NCBI GenBank assembly: GCA_015501055.1
Contig: JADNYV010000344.1
Coordinates: 1 to 36,318, forward strand
Length of the DNA stretch: 36,318 bases
Direction of reading: 5' to 3'
Source: Mucidula mucida
Lineage: Eukaryota > Basidiomycota > Agaricomycetes > Agaricales > Physalacriaceae
Part shown: positions 20,507-31,665 of the stretch, one piece after another
Layout: each line of letters begins with the position of its first letter
Numbering within the stretch: the first letter of the stretch is position 1
Position numbers and translations under genes: made by a program
Notes under the pieces: generated by a model
The model's input: the letters and a program-made list of their open reading frames with translations, nothing else
Told to the model about the DNA's origin: nothing
The model's database searches: none

Positions 20507-21949
20507 TCAGCACTGCGTGTTGGCGTAAACTTGAGTGGCGAAGCACTAGACTGCTTGTTAGGAATGGAGAGATCCGAATACGCGATACGCTTACGTTGTA
20601 GTTATCGGCATTGATGCGCTTGTTAGCTGTCGACAGCGCCTGGTCAGCGGCGCAGCCGTAAGTAACATCGTCAGTGCCAGACACCGCGTGCGTGATCTAT
20701 AATGTAATGAATAAGTAACATTATCTACGTAGACTACAGCGCGTACCTCGTGAAGGGTTGTTCCACCGCGAACGTTTCGGGAAGCGACAGTAGTACCGGA
20801 GCAGAGGCTGGTCGAGGGAACCTCGTTAAAGAAGATGCTACAGTAGTAAATCTAAGAGAGCTTAGTATGTCCTCAACCTTGTGCACCGGTAGATACTAAC
20901 GTTCGTGGTAGCGATGACTGTGTAGGCAATAACACCGCCAGTGCAGACACCGTAGGAATCCGTGCAGCTCAAACTTCAGGGGAAGTCAGCCGCACACAAA
21001 CATGGAGTGTGTTAGTCCTCACGTGCGAGAAGACGACGCTTCGTTAGCGACTCCGTTGAAAACACCGCGGATGGTGGATTGACTGTTAGTGCCCCAGTAA
21101 GCAGTGTAGAGTGAATTGGCGCCGTTGCTGGAAATGTAGGACGAAGCCCCAGATGCCAAAGCCTTAGCTTCAGTGTAGCTGTAGAACATTTAGCAATCGT
21201 TTTGATACCTCAGCAATTAGCAACACATGCCTAGAGTCGATGAAGCTTTTGCGGGCAGCGTTTGTGCAGATGTTGACAGCACGCTTATTGCGCTCATGGA
21301 GTTCACGCTTGGCCAAGTCACCGGAGACGAAAACGTCAATTGATTCGGCACTAGCTTCGACGCGGTCCATCTGGCTCTCGCTGACGATGCTGGCCTCCGG
21401 GGTCGCGACACGGAAGTTGGTAACGGGCTCAAAGGTAAAAGTACCTTCACCAGCAGAGCTGAAGTCGAACAAAGAAGACACTAAACGTCGCGTTAACACT
21501 TGTGCGCGCGAATATGAAGGTTGGCATGGCCTTACCATCATGTTGGACGGTGATGGTCTCGCCTGCTGCTATGAACGCGTACGCAGTATCATCAGCGTCC
21601 TCCAACTACACGGTTATCTGTGAGATGGAAGATATTAGCTACGTACACAATGTTCCATCAACAGATTTACCTTGACACCAGTGAAGGGCACAGTTTCACC
21701 GTCTTTGGTGACAGTGAACGATCTCGTCGGGAGTGTATCGTCCAAAATGGTGCCGTACTTCAAGATCTTCGCATCGTCTGTGCCCGAGTTGGTCACGGTG
21801 GCCGTGAACTTGAGGTCAGCAATAGAGCTGACGTTCGGGCCAGACCGTCGAATCGCTTCAACGGACTCGCGAAGGCGGCGGCAACGAAACCAAAAACGAC
21901 GAGGGAGGCGAACATGATACGCAAGAGATGAAGAGATCTTGTAGTTCAT
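20507..21949 (-). CDS. M35 metalloendopeptidase (deuterolysin / peptidyl-Lys type), signal peptide out of frame
   Basis: Secreted zinc protease of the aspzincin group. Eight exons (21671-21949, 21536-21605, 21231-21480, 21023-21178, 20901-20973, 20747-20851, 20595-20696, 20507-20545). Pro-region: IADLKFTATVTNSGTDDAKI, LDDTLPTRSFTVTKDG, SSLFDFSSAGEGTFTFEPV, and a basic end KRELHERNKRAV. Mature domain: CTNAARKSFIDSS, YTAYWGTNSQSTIRGVFNGV, IYYCSIFFNEVPS, then HEITH (intron between HE and ITH) and the third zinc ligand region GTDDVTYGC; ends CFATQVYANTQC. The typical signal peptide MFASLVVFGFVAAAFASPLK starts at 21915 but lies in another frame than the pro-region, so a base or short stretch is missing near 21845-21860. 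The ATG at 21949 is in frame but gives no signal peptide. Intron 3 (21179-21230) starts with GC instead of GT. Confidence 0.88.
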
Positions 21950-23383
21950 CGGGTACTGGCAGTCATGTTCCGTTAAATACTCAATCCTTATCGCTAACTG
22001 TTCTAGTCACCTCGTGAAAAGAAGCGAGAACTTCGGACGAGGAGGAGGAGGAGTGGAACGCATGATTTGTGAGACGGAACAAGGATGGAAAATTTCTTCG
22101 CTGCCAGTGCATCTTAATCTCTAAAAGCAATGTGTTCAGCCTCAAAACGCCCAGTGAATCTGGTAAATCCTTTTGAAGAATGGACCTGTTTCGTGATCGT
22201 CGCCTCCAAATTACTACACCTATAGTCTCTTGAAAAAATAGTAAGCAGTACTGAAAACAGACGTGTAAGCTTGGCTTACTTGGCATCTGAACGCGCCACA
22301 GTGTTCGCGTCTTATTCCATGAGGAGACTGTATTGTTGAGATCAGTGCCTAGATTTGACAGAGTTTTTTTCGCATGTTTCTTGTTCTTTAAGAACGACTA
22401 AGATGGTGAGTTTTGGAACAATAACGGGGAACTCGGTGTGCAAAAACAACACCCGAGGCAGATATCTGGAAGCCATATCGTCCTACGCGAAGTCCGATGT
22501 CTTCACAGATAACGTCCCATTCTCGCTAGAATGCTCTTAGGCGTGGTGACTGCTGAAACTAGGTGGGTGGTGCCTCAACATAAATGCACGCCATATGATG
22601 TGAACAAGTCTTTGAGTCTATGTTCAGGCAACGCGGCACCAAAGGTGGCCAGCTACTTTATCGCACCGGCGAGATGTGTTTGTTGCAAGAAACAGTGTGA
22701 TAACTCTTGGCGGACAGTCTAGGTAGAAGCTTGCGATCAATGTTAAGCATGCTGATAGTTTTCCGCTCAGTCTACAGCAAGATTGGTCATAAATGAGCGA
22801 AGTCTTCAGCGTGGACACTCACCTAAAATTGTATCGCGCTGGAAAGGCCCCTGGCCGCGATATTGCAGCCGCATGGATCGTCGCAAGATGGCTCATGATA
22901 TCCGTTCGTGGTGAAAGACGCCGGCTTCAGGTCGGACGTGGCTTTAGACAAAGCTGAATTTTCAATATAAGGGTGATCGCAGTATTTTGAGAGAAAACAT
23001 GAGAGCAACACATCGCAGTACAACAGGAAGCGCCGATTTCTGCCGATCTGAACGTTTGAGGGGTCATGTGATCTTATTTCTTCCTTGTTGGGTCTCACCA
23101 TACATTCCCGCTCAGACCCACGTTCTAGTAAGTAACGATAAACTAAAGCACTCATTGAGAAGTTTAACAGTCTTGGGTCAGAGGAACTGTGAGGATGGAC
23201 TTTGTCCAAATACACGATCATCATCGCTTCAAACGTTTCTCTTCCTTTTACGGGCTCACAACAATACAACTGCACGAACGATACCATTCTATCCCTTATA
23301 TATGTGCGTATACTGTGTTACAACATTCCTTGATTGAACTGAAGCATATATCAAACAGCAAATGAAACAAAATGGCCCAACGA
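21950..23383. other. Gene-poor region
   Basis: Upstream of the metalloprotease gene and downstream of the TIM-barrel gene. The longest open frame, 22823-23287 minus (154 codons), matches nothing I know and is AT-rich with poor codon texture. Confidence 0.35.
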
Positions 23384-24728
23384 TTACTGAATAGGAAGCT
23401 CTGTTTGTACCTGCCATTCCTCGATGGTCTCCCTCACGAGCGCTTTCCTGGGCACAGGTGCGACGTGATCAATGGTAGCCTCAAAGCTCCCCAAGCTCTC
23501 GTCACTCTCGCTAAGCTCCTCTTCAACCAACTCCGGCGTCCCAATACTTGGAATGTCACCGGAGTGTTCGTCTGAAATCACCTCCCATAAGTTGTTCAGT
23601 CCATCGATTCCCCTCCGTCCATGACGCCATGTACATCCTTCATCTTGCTCCAACAGACTCTTGTTGAAGACCTCCAGACTCCACCAGCCGGCGTACCCAG
23701 TCGCTTGAACCAGCTTCGTCATCTGAACAACTGGTAAGAACCCAAGATACCCGCTTGGTGGGTTGACTTCGTCCAGGGATACGTTCCGTATGGGCAGCTC
23801 ATCTTCACATGGTTCACACGGGAAGACACGCGATGCACGCGACCATGTCATCCTACGGGGGGCGTCGGGGCCATCAGAGACGGGTTGGGCAGGTTTGACA
23901 GCATCGGCGAGCTGATATATGAAGATCTTGTCACCGGGGATAGTTCGTGAAAGCTTTTCCAAGTTTTCCATCATTCCAGCAAGAGTCTGTCCCACTCGAA
24001 TGGACGACGATGTCCCAGGATCGGCGTATTGGTTTCCACTATATAAATGTGAGTACGCTACTCCTCAACACAAAACATGAAACCTACAGCGAATTAAAGG
24101 AATCCAAGATGATGCCAACATTGGGGAGATCCACTCTGCGAACGACCTCCCAAACCTGTTCCCAGTTGTCGATCACCGTACCCCACGCCAAAGGCTCGTA
24201 CCCGATCCTGACATTATACCCCGCCGCCAGGTATCCGAGACGAGTAAACGCATGTACCTGTGCATCGAGGTACATCTCGAAGGTATAGTCGTCCGTGATA
24301 GGCCTGCCCGGCACGTAGTTGGAACAGACTAGGACGAGATCGCATCGGAAGTGCTCCATGAGCTTCAGCCATCTCTCGATGCCGTCCAAGCCAGCTTGTA
24401 GCTCCTCCTCCGACCTGAAGTTCTCAAAGTTCCTGATAGGTTGGAAGAGCGGGAGAGAGAGTCCAAGGCCATCCGCCATGGTGGTAATTGCCTTTGCGCA
24501 TTCGCGTTCGAGTGCCTCGGTCGATAGGGACGGCAAAGTAAATGATTTTGGGAAAAGCTGTCGGTGCGCGCCATTGCGCACCTCGTCGACGAAGACTTCA
24601 AAGTCGGGAATGAATATCTCCAAGCCATCATATCCGAGGCTCGCGGCGACTTGGACTTTGGTCGGGAGAGAGTGGTACAGACACGAGCCTAAGGACAAGC
24701 TCGCGATCGCGAAGTTTGGTTTGGACAT
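23384..24728 (-). CDS. Xylose-isomerase-like TIM-barrel protein, 3-dehydroshikimate dehydratase-like
   Basis: Two exons, 24088-24728 and 23384-24038, with a 49-nt intron, encode 431 residues. The start FAIASLSLGSCLYHSLPTKV and AASLGYDGLEIFIPDFE match the AP-endonuclease-2/xylose-isomerase-like superfamily and fungal qa-4-type 3-dehydroshikimate dehydratases. Probable metal ligands: Glu178 (IGYEPLAWG), Asp209 (IILDSFNSLGNQYADPG), Gln256 (IYQLADAV) and Glu336 (WWSLEVFNKSL). The last ~75 residues are acidic and lack motifs. If it is a dehydratase it would convert 3-dehydroshikimate to protocatechuate. Other sug-isomerase or epimerase activities are possible; the fold is sure, the reaction is not. 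It lies 1 kb from the Zn2Cys6 gene. Confidence 0.85.
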
Positions 24729-25744
24729 GCTTCCCCGAGTTGTTGTTGTGAAGGGAGGGTCATGTTGTTTCGTGGGCTCGCTTTTGAGGAGACGGAAGGG
24801 GCTTGTTCCAGGGCAGTATGATCGAGGATTATGTGTTTTCCGCCGACGCGATCAATTACGAGTGGCAAAGCTGCGGTTTTGAGTGGCTCGTTAGTGGGTG
24901 ATACACTAGTATGGCCTTGAGATGTCCCAGAAGATGGATTACTACCAGTGAGACGTGTTTCTGGCTTGGCGAAGTGGATCTCTAGTGCGATAGCGGTGAT
25001 TGGAGGACCCGGAACTAAATCAGCTCTTCGTTTACCCCCGAGAGCTCAATAAACGTGAGTGTGATCATCTGCGCGTCAGCACTTCGAAAGTCATCATATC
25101 ATCTGGCGCAATATTGTCAAGACGAGCTCACTACGAGACCGGACCGGTGTCTTCCGGCGCATGATCCGCCTTCAAAGCTTTAGGCTTCCACTCGAACTAC
25201 ATGTACGGCAGGGTTCAACCACCTAGAATGCTCTTATGACCGTACCGACTGTCTAGATCCATAGTAGTGGATGAACCTGAAGTATGTAGATGATGGGCAG
25301 TGGGTCGATAACATAATCCCGCTCAGTACAACATCTCGGCCGTCTGAAACGTCCCTTTCCAAGAGCTAGAAGGCAATTAAACTTAGAGAGGTAGGTGCGA
25401 TGCGTACAATTCTGTTTACTGTGAAGCAGTTTTGGAATTTAATGTAAGACTCAAGGAACGCCACACATTGAGTAAGCGCAGGGCGCTAGCATTTGAGGGA
25501 CAGCCAATCATTCGATATGAATCAGGAGGCTTACCGAGTCCTTCCCCAGATATCCATTATTGGGGTACAAGGTTGATTTCCCTTCGCCGTCCTGCCCTGC
25601 GCTGATTGTACCAGCTTTGAACCTGAGACGCTTCAAAGAGTATCTAATCAAGGTTAAATGTCTATACAAGTATATTACACTGTACACGATAGAGTAGCTA
25701 CATAAATAAGTAAGTACTAGATGCATACTCAAACAGTCAGGGTG
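24729..25744. other. Intergenic
   Basis: Promoter of the TIM-barrel gene on the left and 3' region of the Zn2Cys6 gene on the right. No gene supported. Confidence 0.45.
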
Positions 25745-28282
25745 CTATGACGCAGGATCCTGGCTTGAGGAAACCCCATCCAATCCAAGACCCATCAAGC
25801 TCTTCCCCCAAAACTTTTCATCCCACTCGCCATCCCACAATCCCGAACCCACATCCGGCAACCACGCCATGTTCAGACTCGGATCGAAATAGTCTGCCGG
25901 CAAGAGCAGCGGGCTAAAGTTCATATCTCCCAGTGGGAACAACCCCTCTGTCGTCGACGGAGGAAACATCAATGCGGCACTACTCGTCGGCTCTTCCCGC
26001 TGTCGTGGCGGAGGATTGTCGTCCCCGTCCCGCTTACGCTTCACCTCGCCTGGAACGGACGGCCTTAACCCCTCTACCTCCATTAACCGGTCGAGCGTCC
26101 GCCAACACCGCCGCGCGAGCTCCCAAGTGCCCCCGATAGCCTTGAGCGCTTCTAAGCAGTGAAGCAGATGCAGCTGTGTTTGCAGCGCGGCCGTCGTCGA
26201 GTGGGATTCAGTCTTTTCTTTATACTTGTAGCCGGACAAATGGGCAATCGCCGTTGTGAAAATGAGGTAAATCATACTCGGACTAGATACGGAGAGCAAG
26301 GAAGGAGAAGTGTCGGTATTACGATACTTCTCCAGCAGCATGTTGAACGTCGAGGCAGCGTCGAGAAATACGCCGACTTTGCTCTTGTCCTTGTAACTGT
26401 AGATAGGACTAAGTCGGAAGCGACGTGGAAAAACTCGAGCACTCACAAAGGGCGATAAAGCAGTATCACAGCGACGTGATAGAACATGTTGACTTCAAGA
26501 ACTTTCTGCTCCGGCTGGTGCCCTAAAGATATCCGAAACTGCATCGGTAAAGTTTGCTGCCACAAGTCCAGCTCCTTCTTTAGCGTGGCTAACGCGGTCG
26601 GTGCTGATGGTGTAAACCCAAAGTATAGATGCAGATTAATTCGGGATACAATATGACACAGAGTGTACGTGTGGGCAAAGAGCGACTGTGATTGCGGCGA
26701 GGGCAGCACCGGAGGAGAGCGCAAGCTGTCCGCCACGGCTGGCGGCTTTCCCAGTTGCAACGATAATAGAAGGTCTAGTAGCAGACAACACCCCAAACGT
26801 TTTGTCGCACCTGGATCTCCTCCGGGCTTAAGCGCGACTTGGACGGCGGAGGCATATGAAGATCGAGCTCCTGCCCCATTCGAATGGCTGTCCCAATTAA
26901 AAGCCAAGCCTGGCTCTCATTTCCTCTTCCATGATCTCTGAGCGCTAAAAACACGAGCGCCTGTATCGTCTCGAGACGCGCCTCTTTACGAACAATGGCA
27001 CCAAGTGCAGTCCGCGCCTGCTCATACCACAAGTCAGCAGCTATCTTTCCCGGATCGCCGCCAAACATACTCAGATTGGCTGCATCTAGAGAGGGCGAAA
27101 GTCGCCCGCTGTAACTACACAAGGCTAGTATGAGGCAGGACATGGACTCTGAAACGTTGGGGCCCGTCAAATTGGGCTCAAGGAGCCGGCGCGGAAGGAG
27201 AAGTGGATACGATGAGTGGACGTGCTGATAGTACACGTCTATAAGGCCGGCCAGGACGTGCGGTGGAGGGAGATCGCCTTGGTCGACTGGAGGTAATATA
27301 TCGTTTCTTTGTGACGGTGATGAGGCATCGAGATCGGCCGCACGCCAGTAGCTGCCTGTGTAGACACCACTACCATGATCGTCTCCGACTGCCATTTCGA
27401 CGTCCACATCGGGCGAATTGTTGTAAAAGTAATTGGGACTAGGTGGGGGTATGTTATGATACACGCTGGTCGACGTGGAGGCGGATGGGAAGCCGAAATC
27501 AAGGCTGTTACGGGGAATGACGAAGGCCCGCTCCTTGACGCCCGGAATAGGTGTTTGAGTGCGTTCGAAAGACTCGCGGGGAAGGGGAAAAGAGGGAGAC
27601 GGGGGAATGACAAAGGATACACTTGGCGATGTCCATGATGTACTCTCTCTGGGCATAGTGTTCGTCGGTGAGGGCGTATTATGTATGACTGCTGGAGAGC
27701 TGCCATTGCCGTTGGATTTCGTATTTATTGGAGGAGGCAGGAGGGGTTTCGCGAAGGTTTCCTGCTCGGTACGTTGAGGGAATGGGGCAAAGTTGTTGGT
27801 GAGATCGTCCAGGATTTTGGCAGCCTGGGATCCTGTCCATAATACCTTGTAACCGTCCCAGATGTCCTGGGTGCAGTTCTTGGCCTCTGTCTGCAGAGTT
27901 TGGATACAGTCAAGGGTTAGATCCGGTAGCGATTTCCTGCTGGATTTGGAGATACAGAGTCCCAAGAGTGTCTCTAGCAGTGTAACCCTTGTTTCCGTAT
28001 AACGCAGGTAGCCTGAAGGTGGTCCGCGCCGGCGAGGCTCGCGCGAGTATGAGCATTCGACCTTGGTCTCCGTACAGAATAAGCATGGGTCCAGACCGTC
28101 GCACTATGTCGATAATGTCGGCATCGGAGAAGACACTGGGCGAGGCTCAGCGTACCTTTTTGCGTTTTAAGCGACATGTGTTGCAGGCTGTACATTGTGA
28201 GCAAGCAGAAAAGCAGTATTGGATACGCCACACCTCGCGAAACCTTTTTGTTTGTCTTTTCTGTCGCTGACGGCGGGTTCAT
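25745..28282 (-). CDS. Zn2Cys6 transcription factor with Fungal_trans domain; one frame break
   Basis: Nuclear DNA-binding regulator. Exons 28234-28282, 28156-28187, 26447-28103 and 25745-26396; introns of 46, 52 and 50 nt. The start MNPPSATEKTNKKVSRACNT leads into a perfect zinc cluster: Cys18-X2-Cys21-X6-Cys28-X5-Cys34-X2-Cys37-X6-Cys44, followed by the linker RRRGPPSGYLRYTETR and a Leu-rich LLETLLGL, as in XlnR/AraR-type activators. A Ser/Pro-rich stretch precedes the Fungal_trans domain (LIDVYYQHVHSSYPLLLPRR, GTAIRMGQELDLHMPPPSK, QNVWG..., LLLDLLLSLQLGKPPAV). The C-terminus has a nuclear-signal-like EVKRKRDGDD and an acidic, Trp/Phe-rich tail. Near 26790-26795, at a run of four C, one base seems missing between QNVWG and CCLLLDLL; with it the protein would be about 796 residues. 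Confidence 0.9.
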
Positions 28283-29730
28283 CTTACCCCGCAGTTCTTG
28301 GGGTAACAAACGAGGGGAAGGGCCCGGATACGAGTTGTTCCTCTGGATCCTCCCACATGTCAGCAACCAATGATGATTTCCGCATTTGGCTACCGAATGT
28401 AGTCCCTGTGCTCCGGGGGGCCATATATAGTTATCCAAGGCCGAGCCCGTAACCGAAGGCTAAGGTTAGGGCTTTCAATTTCAAATTGTGAACAGGTCGC
28501 CGCCACATTGTCGCCACATTGTTTGCTGAGCTCGTGCATTCAATGAGGCAGCCACATGTGAGGCGCACAAGATAGACAACGGAACGAGTATCTGCGTGTC
28601 ACCCCCACATAAAGATTATACAGCAAATGTGGCGTATTGGACAATCGACACCATACAGGTACACCAAGAAAGATATGTAGACCAATTCGTAAGGCCTGGA
28701 GGTAATGCACTGTACCATTTTCGAGGCGGTTTTACAACTTGAAGTATTATAGCGTTTTGTTACCGAAACACAGAATTTTCTCTCGATGCATCTGTCCGAG
28801 ACTTACAGGTACTTACGAACATGACAATCGATAATATTGAAAGTTCTGGCTCGACCGACCACAGTAATATTGGATCACACCTAGTAGTATCCAACACAGT
28901 CTCGTCACAATAGAGATTTGCGCGGAACCAGCCACCTACCGGTAACATACCTTAGGTTCAAGTCCCAGGAGATGCAATCTGTCCTGCTCGAGGCCTTGAT
29001 GCCCCAGACATAGGTCGTATGGCTCCCAAACTAATGCCAGGAGCTGTACGGTTGGACTGTACAGAGCGTACGTCCGGCTAATCGCTCTCCTAAGGTATGT
29101 CCTTTAAGCGCATCCGTTGAGGAGGTAACGTCTGCGGGTCTCATAGATCCAATAACAGTTGGCGTATGAAATTGGACACATTAAGAAAGTCTACAAACAA
29201 CGAGTTTACTTTGGATAGACATGATCATTCCAGACTATAAGTGTTTTTCTCCAACTGAATGACGAACATCAATCTTTGCAGCATTAGAATCCGTGAAACG
29301 CTGACCTCTATCTCCAACTCCCTTCGCACGGTATACTCCATCTCGGCTTTGATTAGCAGGTGGTTATCGTCCAAGTCTTCAACAATAAAAGACTGCCTCT
29401 CGTTCATGGAAAGCAGAATTTGTTTGACTGCTGCATCACTGTTTTAGACGCGTCAGTTGGCGTGAAATGTTACTAAAAAGAGGCCAACCAGGTTAGCAGT
29501 ACTCCTACGGATGATGAATGAGCAAAAACTACGAAGTTTTGGGTGAGAAAGTACCTTTTATTGCTCTCATCTTGTTGACATGAAGCAAGTCCAGTTGCCG
29601 CAACTGCCGTAGGGGTAGCGATCATCTGACTCTTATGTCATCGGCGGAACAATTGATCTCCGCAATATAACACCCATGCTAATTCGCACCGTTCTGACAG
29701 ACGTCGACCGACGAGAGCACAACGCCAGAC
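28283..29730. other. Divergent promoter region between regulator and decarboxylase genes
   Basis: About 1.45 kb between the minus-strand Zn2Cys6 gene and the plus-strand decarboxylase-like gene. It could hold shared control sites. Short open frames only. Confidence 0.45.
28284..28358 (-). promoter_or_regulatory. Possible upstream ORF of the Zn2Cys6 gene
   Basis: A 24-codon ORF (MWEDPEEQLVSGPF...) whose TAA ends one nucleotide before the ATG of the regulator (TAAGATG). Such a uORF would limit translation to re-initiation. It matters only if the mRNA starts upstream of 28358, which is not known. Confidence 0.35.
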
Positions 29731-30394
29731 ATGCCGACATCTAGAGTTGTACCTGGTCGATATCCCGCCCCTGGATCTTCTCAGATCGCAGATGCTATCC
29801 GCGAGCGACGGGGAGCTCGCGGCCTCACACCGCTGGATGGCACACTGCTACACGTTCCGCCCGTTGCGCAAGGCTGGAATTCGCTCTTGGGCGCTATTCG
29901 CACCAAGGGGAGCCTTCCCGGAGACGTTCGTGAACTCATGGTGCGATATCGCTCATTCCCCATGGTATGTCCTCAACATATTAACAGATCCTCCGAGTCG
30001 CAGCACACAATCACGCAGCCTTCGAGTGGATTCACCACGAGCATGTTGGACGCGATGCTGGTCTGACGACGGCACAGCTCCTGCCGTTCGAGATACCTCT
30101 AGTCTGCCAACAGACACTGGAGTGCTTTCTGCATTGCAGTTGAGCGCGTTAACTTTTGCGCACGAGAGTACTACAGTTGTCAAGGTCTCCAAAGTCACTA
30201 CGGAAGCGCTAAAGACTGAGCTGCAGAATAACGAAGACCTGTTGGTCGAGGCTGCCGCAGTTGTTGCGACTTATAATATGGTCTCGCGCTTTCTCATGTC
30301 TCTTGACGTTGCTGGAATGAGCGACGAGGTCGTCCCGTGGCCTGCTGATGTTCAAGAGGCACGTCCGAAAACTTTTATTCATCAACGATGTTAA
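29731..30394 (+). CDS. Carboxymuconolactone decarboxylase-like protein; one frame break
   Basis: CMD/AhpD-like fold; relatives decarboxylate 4-carboxymuconolactone in the beta-ketoadipate pathway, though many fungal members have no assigned reaction. Exons 29731-29940 and 29988-30394 with a 47-nt intron. Motifs: ARGLTPLDGTLLHVPPVAQG, WNSLLGAIRTKGSLPGDVRE, then ILRVAAHNHAAFEWIHHEHV with the conserved Glu and His residues, GRDAGLTTAQLLP, and after the break VRDTSSLPTDTG, LSALTFAHES, VATYNMVSRFLMSLDV. Around 30082-30090 one base is missing between AQLLP and VRDTSS; exon 2 is 407 nt where 408 are needed. A 54-nt intron (30062-30115) would also restore frame but would remove conserved residues. 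Its stop overlaps the start of the next gene. Confidence 0.82.
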
Positions 30395-31223
30395 CTGTAG
30401 TGTAGCATAAAGTCTCATTACCCGACTCGCCCGAACACTATATCTATGCTCAGAGCTACACCGTCTCACCTAACGCTCCTTGGCTCGTATTTTGCAACTC
30501 CCTTCTCACCGACACTACCACGTGGTCCTTCCTTCTTCTTATATTCTCGCGCCCCCCAGATCTTTTAATATTCTTCTCCATGATCAACGTGGACACGGCA
30601 AGTCAAAATCACCCTCCTCACCGCCGTGTACTATACCGCTTCTTGCTCAGGACGTAGCATTAGTCCTGAAAGCACTTTCAATTCCGAAGGTGCACGCAGT
30701 GGTGGGCGTCTCTCAAGGCGGAGCCGTGGCTCTTAGTTTTGGAACCCAATTCCCCGCTCTCACTGATAACGTAGTCGCGTGTGATACCTCCCCAAAAACG
30801 CCTGCAGGGAATAAGGAGGCTTGGGAGAGCCGAATCGCCGTGGCAAAGGAAAAGGGTATGCATGGGCTGGCAGATATCACCGCGCCGCGATGGTTCCCTG
30901 ATGGGAGCCCTCTGACAAAGCCGAGGAGGGAGGCTGTGGATGCGATGATTGAGAATACGAGTATCGAGGGCTTTGCGATTGGTGCGAATGCGTTGATGGA
31001 GTATGATTTGTATGAGGATGGTTTGGAGGCGTGTCAGGTTAGGACGCTATTGGTAGCGGGTGAGCTAGACGGTGGTGGGAATGTGGCAATGGGGCTGAGA
31101 GCGCTGAAGGAGAGATGGTCAGCGGGTAAGGTGGACTTTCAGGCAGTCTCGCGCTCGGGTCATTTGCCGATGATAGATGCGACTGAGAAGTTCTGGGAGG
31201 TATTGAGAGGCTTTTTGGTATGA
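30388..31223 (+). CDS. Alpha/beta hydrolase, 3-oxoadipate enol-lactonase-like; one frame break
   Basis: Proposed exon 1 is 30388-30396 (Met-Leu-Thr), overlapping the stop of the decarboxylase gene; exon 2 is 30454-31223 after a 57-nt intron. Protein about 259 residues. Motifs: YTVSPNAPWLVFCNSLLTD, FNILLHDQRGHGKSKSP (oxyanion and Asp-x-Arg-Gly-His-Gly), nucleophile elbow GVSQGG with the catalytic Ser, acid in VAGELDGGG, and catalytic His in SRSGHLPMID. Near 30535-30545, in a CTT repeat, one base is missing between WSFLL and YILAPPRS, so the N-terminal piece lies in another frame. PcaD-type enol-lactonases make beta-ketoadipate; other ester or lactone substrates are possible. Bacterial PcaL fuses CMD and this hydrolase in one protein. 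Confidence 0.85.
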
Positions 31224-31665
31224 GAGCAGTAATTGTTGCTGTATAAGTATACGTATCAGAGAATTGACGTTAAATGATTCTTAGCGACTTATATCATCAT
31301 GGATCTGAGTGCAATGGATTATATTGAGCGCCCAGGCCCGGCGCAAATATACCGATTCTTGACCGATCCGGTTACCTATTCGGCCACCCCTCGATCTTCT
31401 CAACCACCATGAACAAGCGCGTCAACAAAAAAATGTCCAACCTGAAGCACCCAGTTTCCTCATCTTTACCGAACTACGGGACTGTGATACGGTATTTCTC
31501 TCCAGAATCATAGTTACGAAAGATGGTTTTACGACATTACTAGTCGACGTCTGATTGGGTGAAGACGACTCGCCCGATTTATCCCAATGCGAGTCCCACG
31601 AGCTGTCCAACACGGTTTCCTTGCATCCACGTCATCACTACTTGTCCTCGGACTTCATTGCTGCC
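31224..31665. other. Intergenic, helicase promoter
   Basis: No gene recognised. The frame of the helicase gene is open back to about 31555 without an ATG, so the start at 31666 is preferred. Confidence 0.45.

Noticed and set aside
22823..23287. 154-codon minus-strand ORF with a Cys-rich end (CDDPCGCN)
   Set aside because: No signal peptide, no known Cys pattern such as a hydrophobin, and poor codon texture.
28890..28975. tRNA-like T-loop (ggttcaagtccc)
   Set aside because: The T-stem does not pair fully and no matching acceptor, D or anticodon arms are found upstream.
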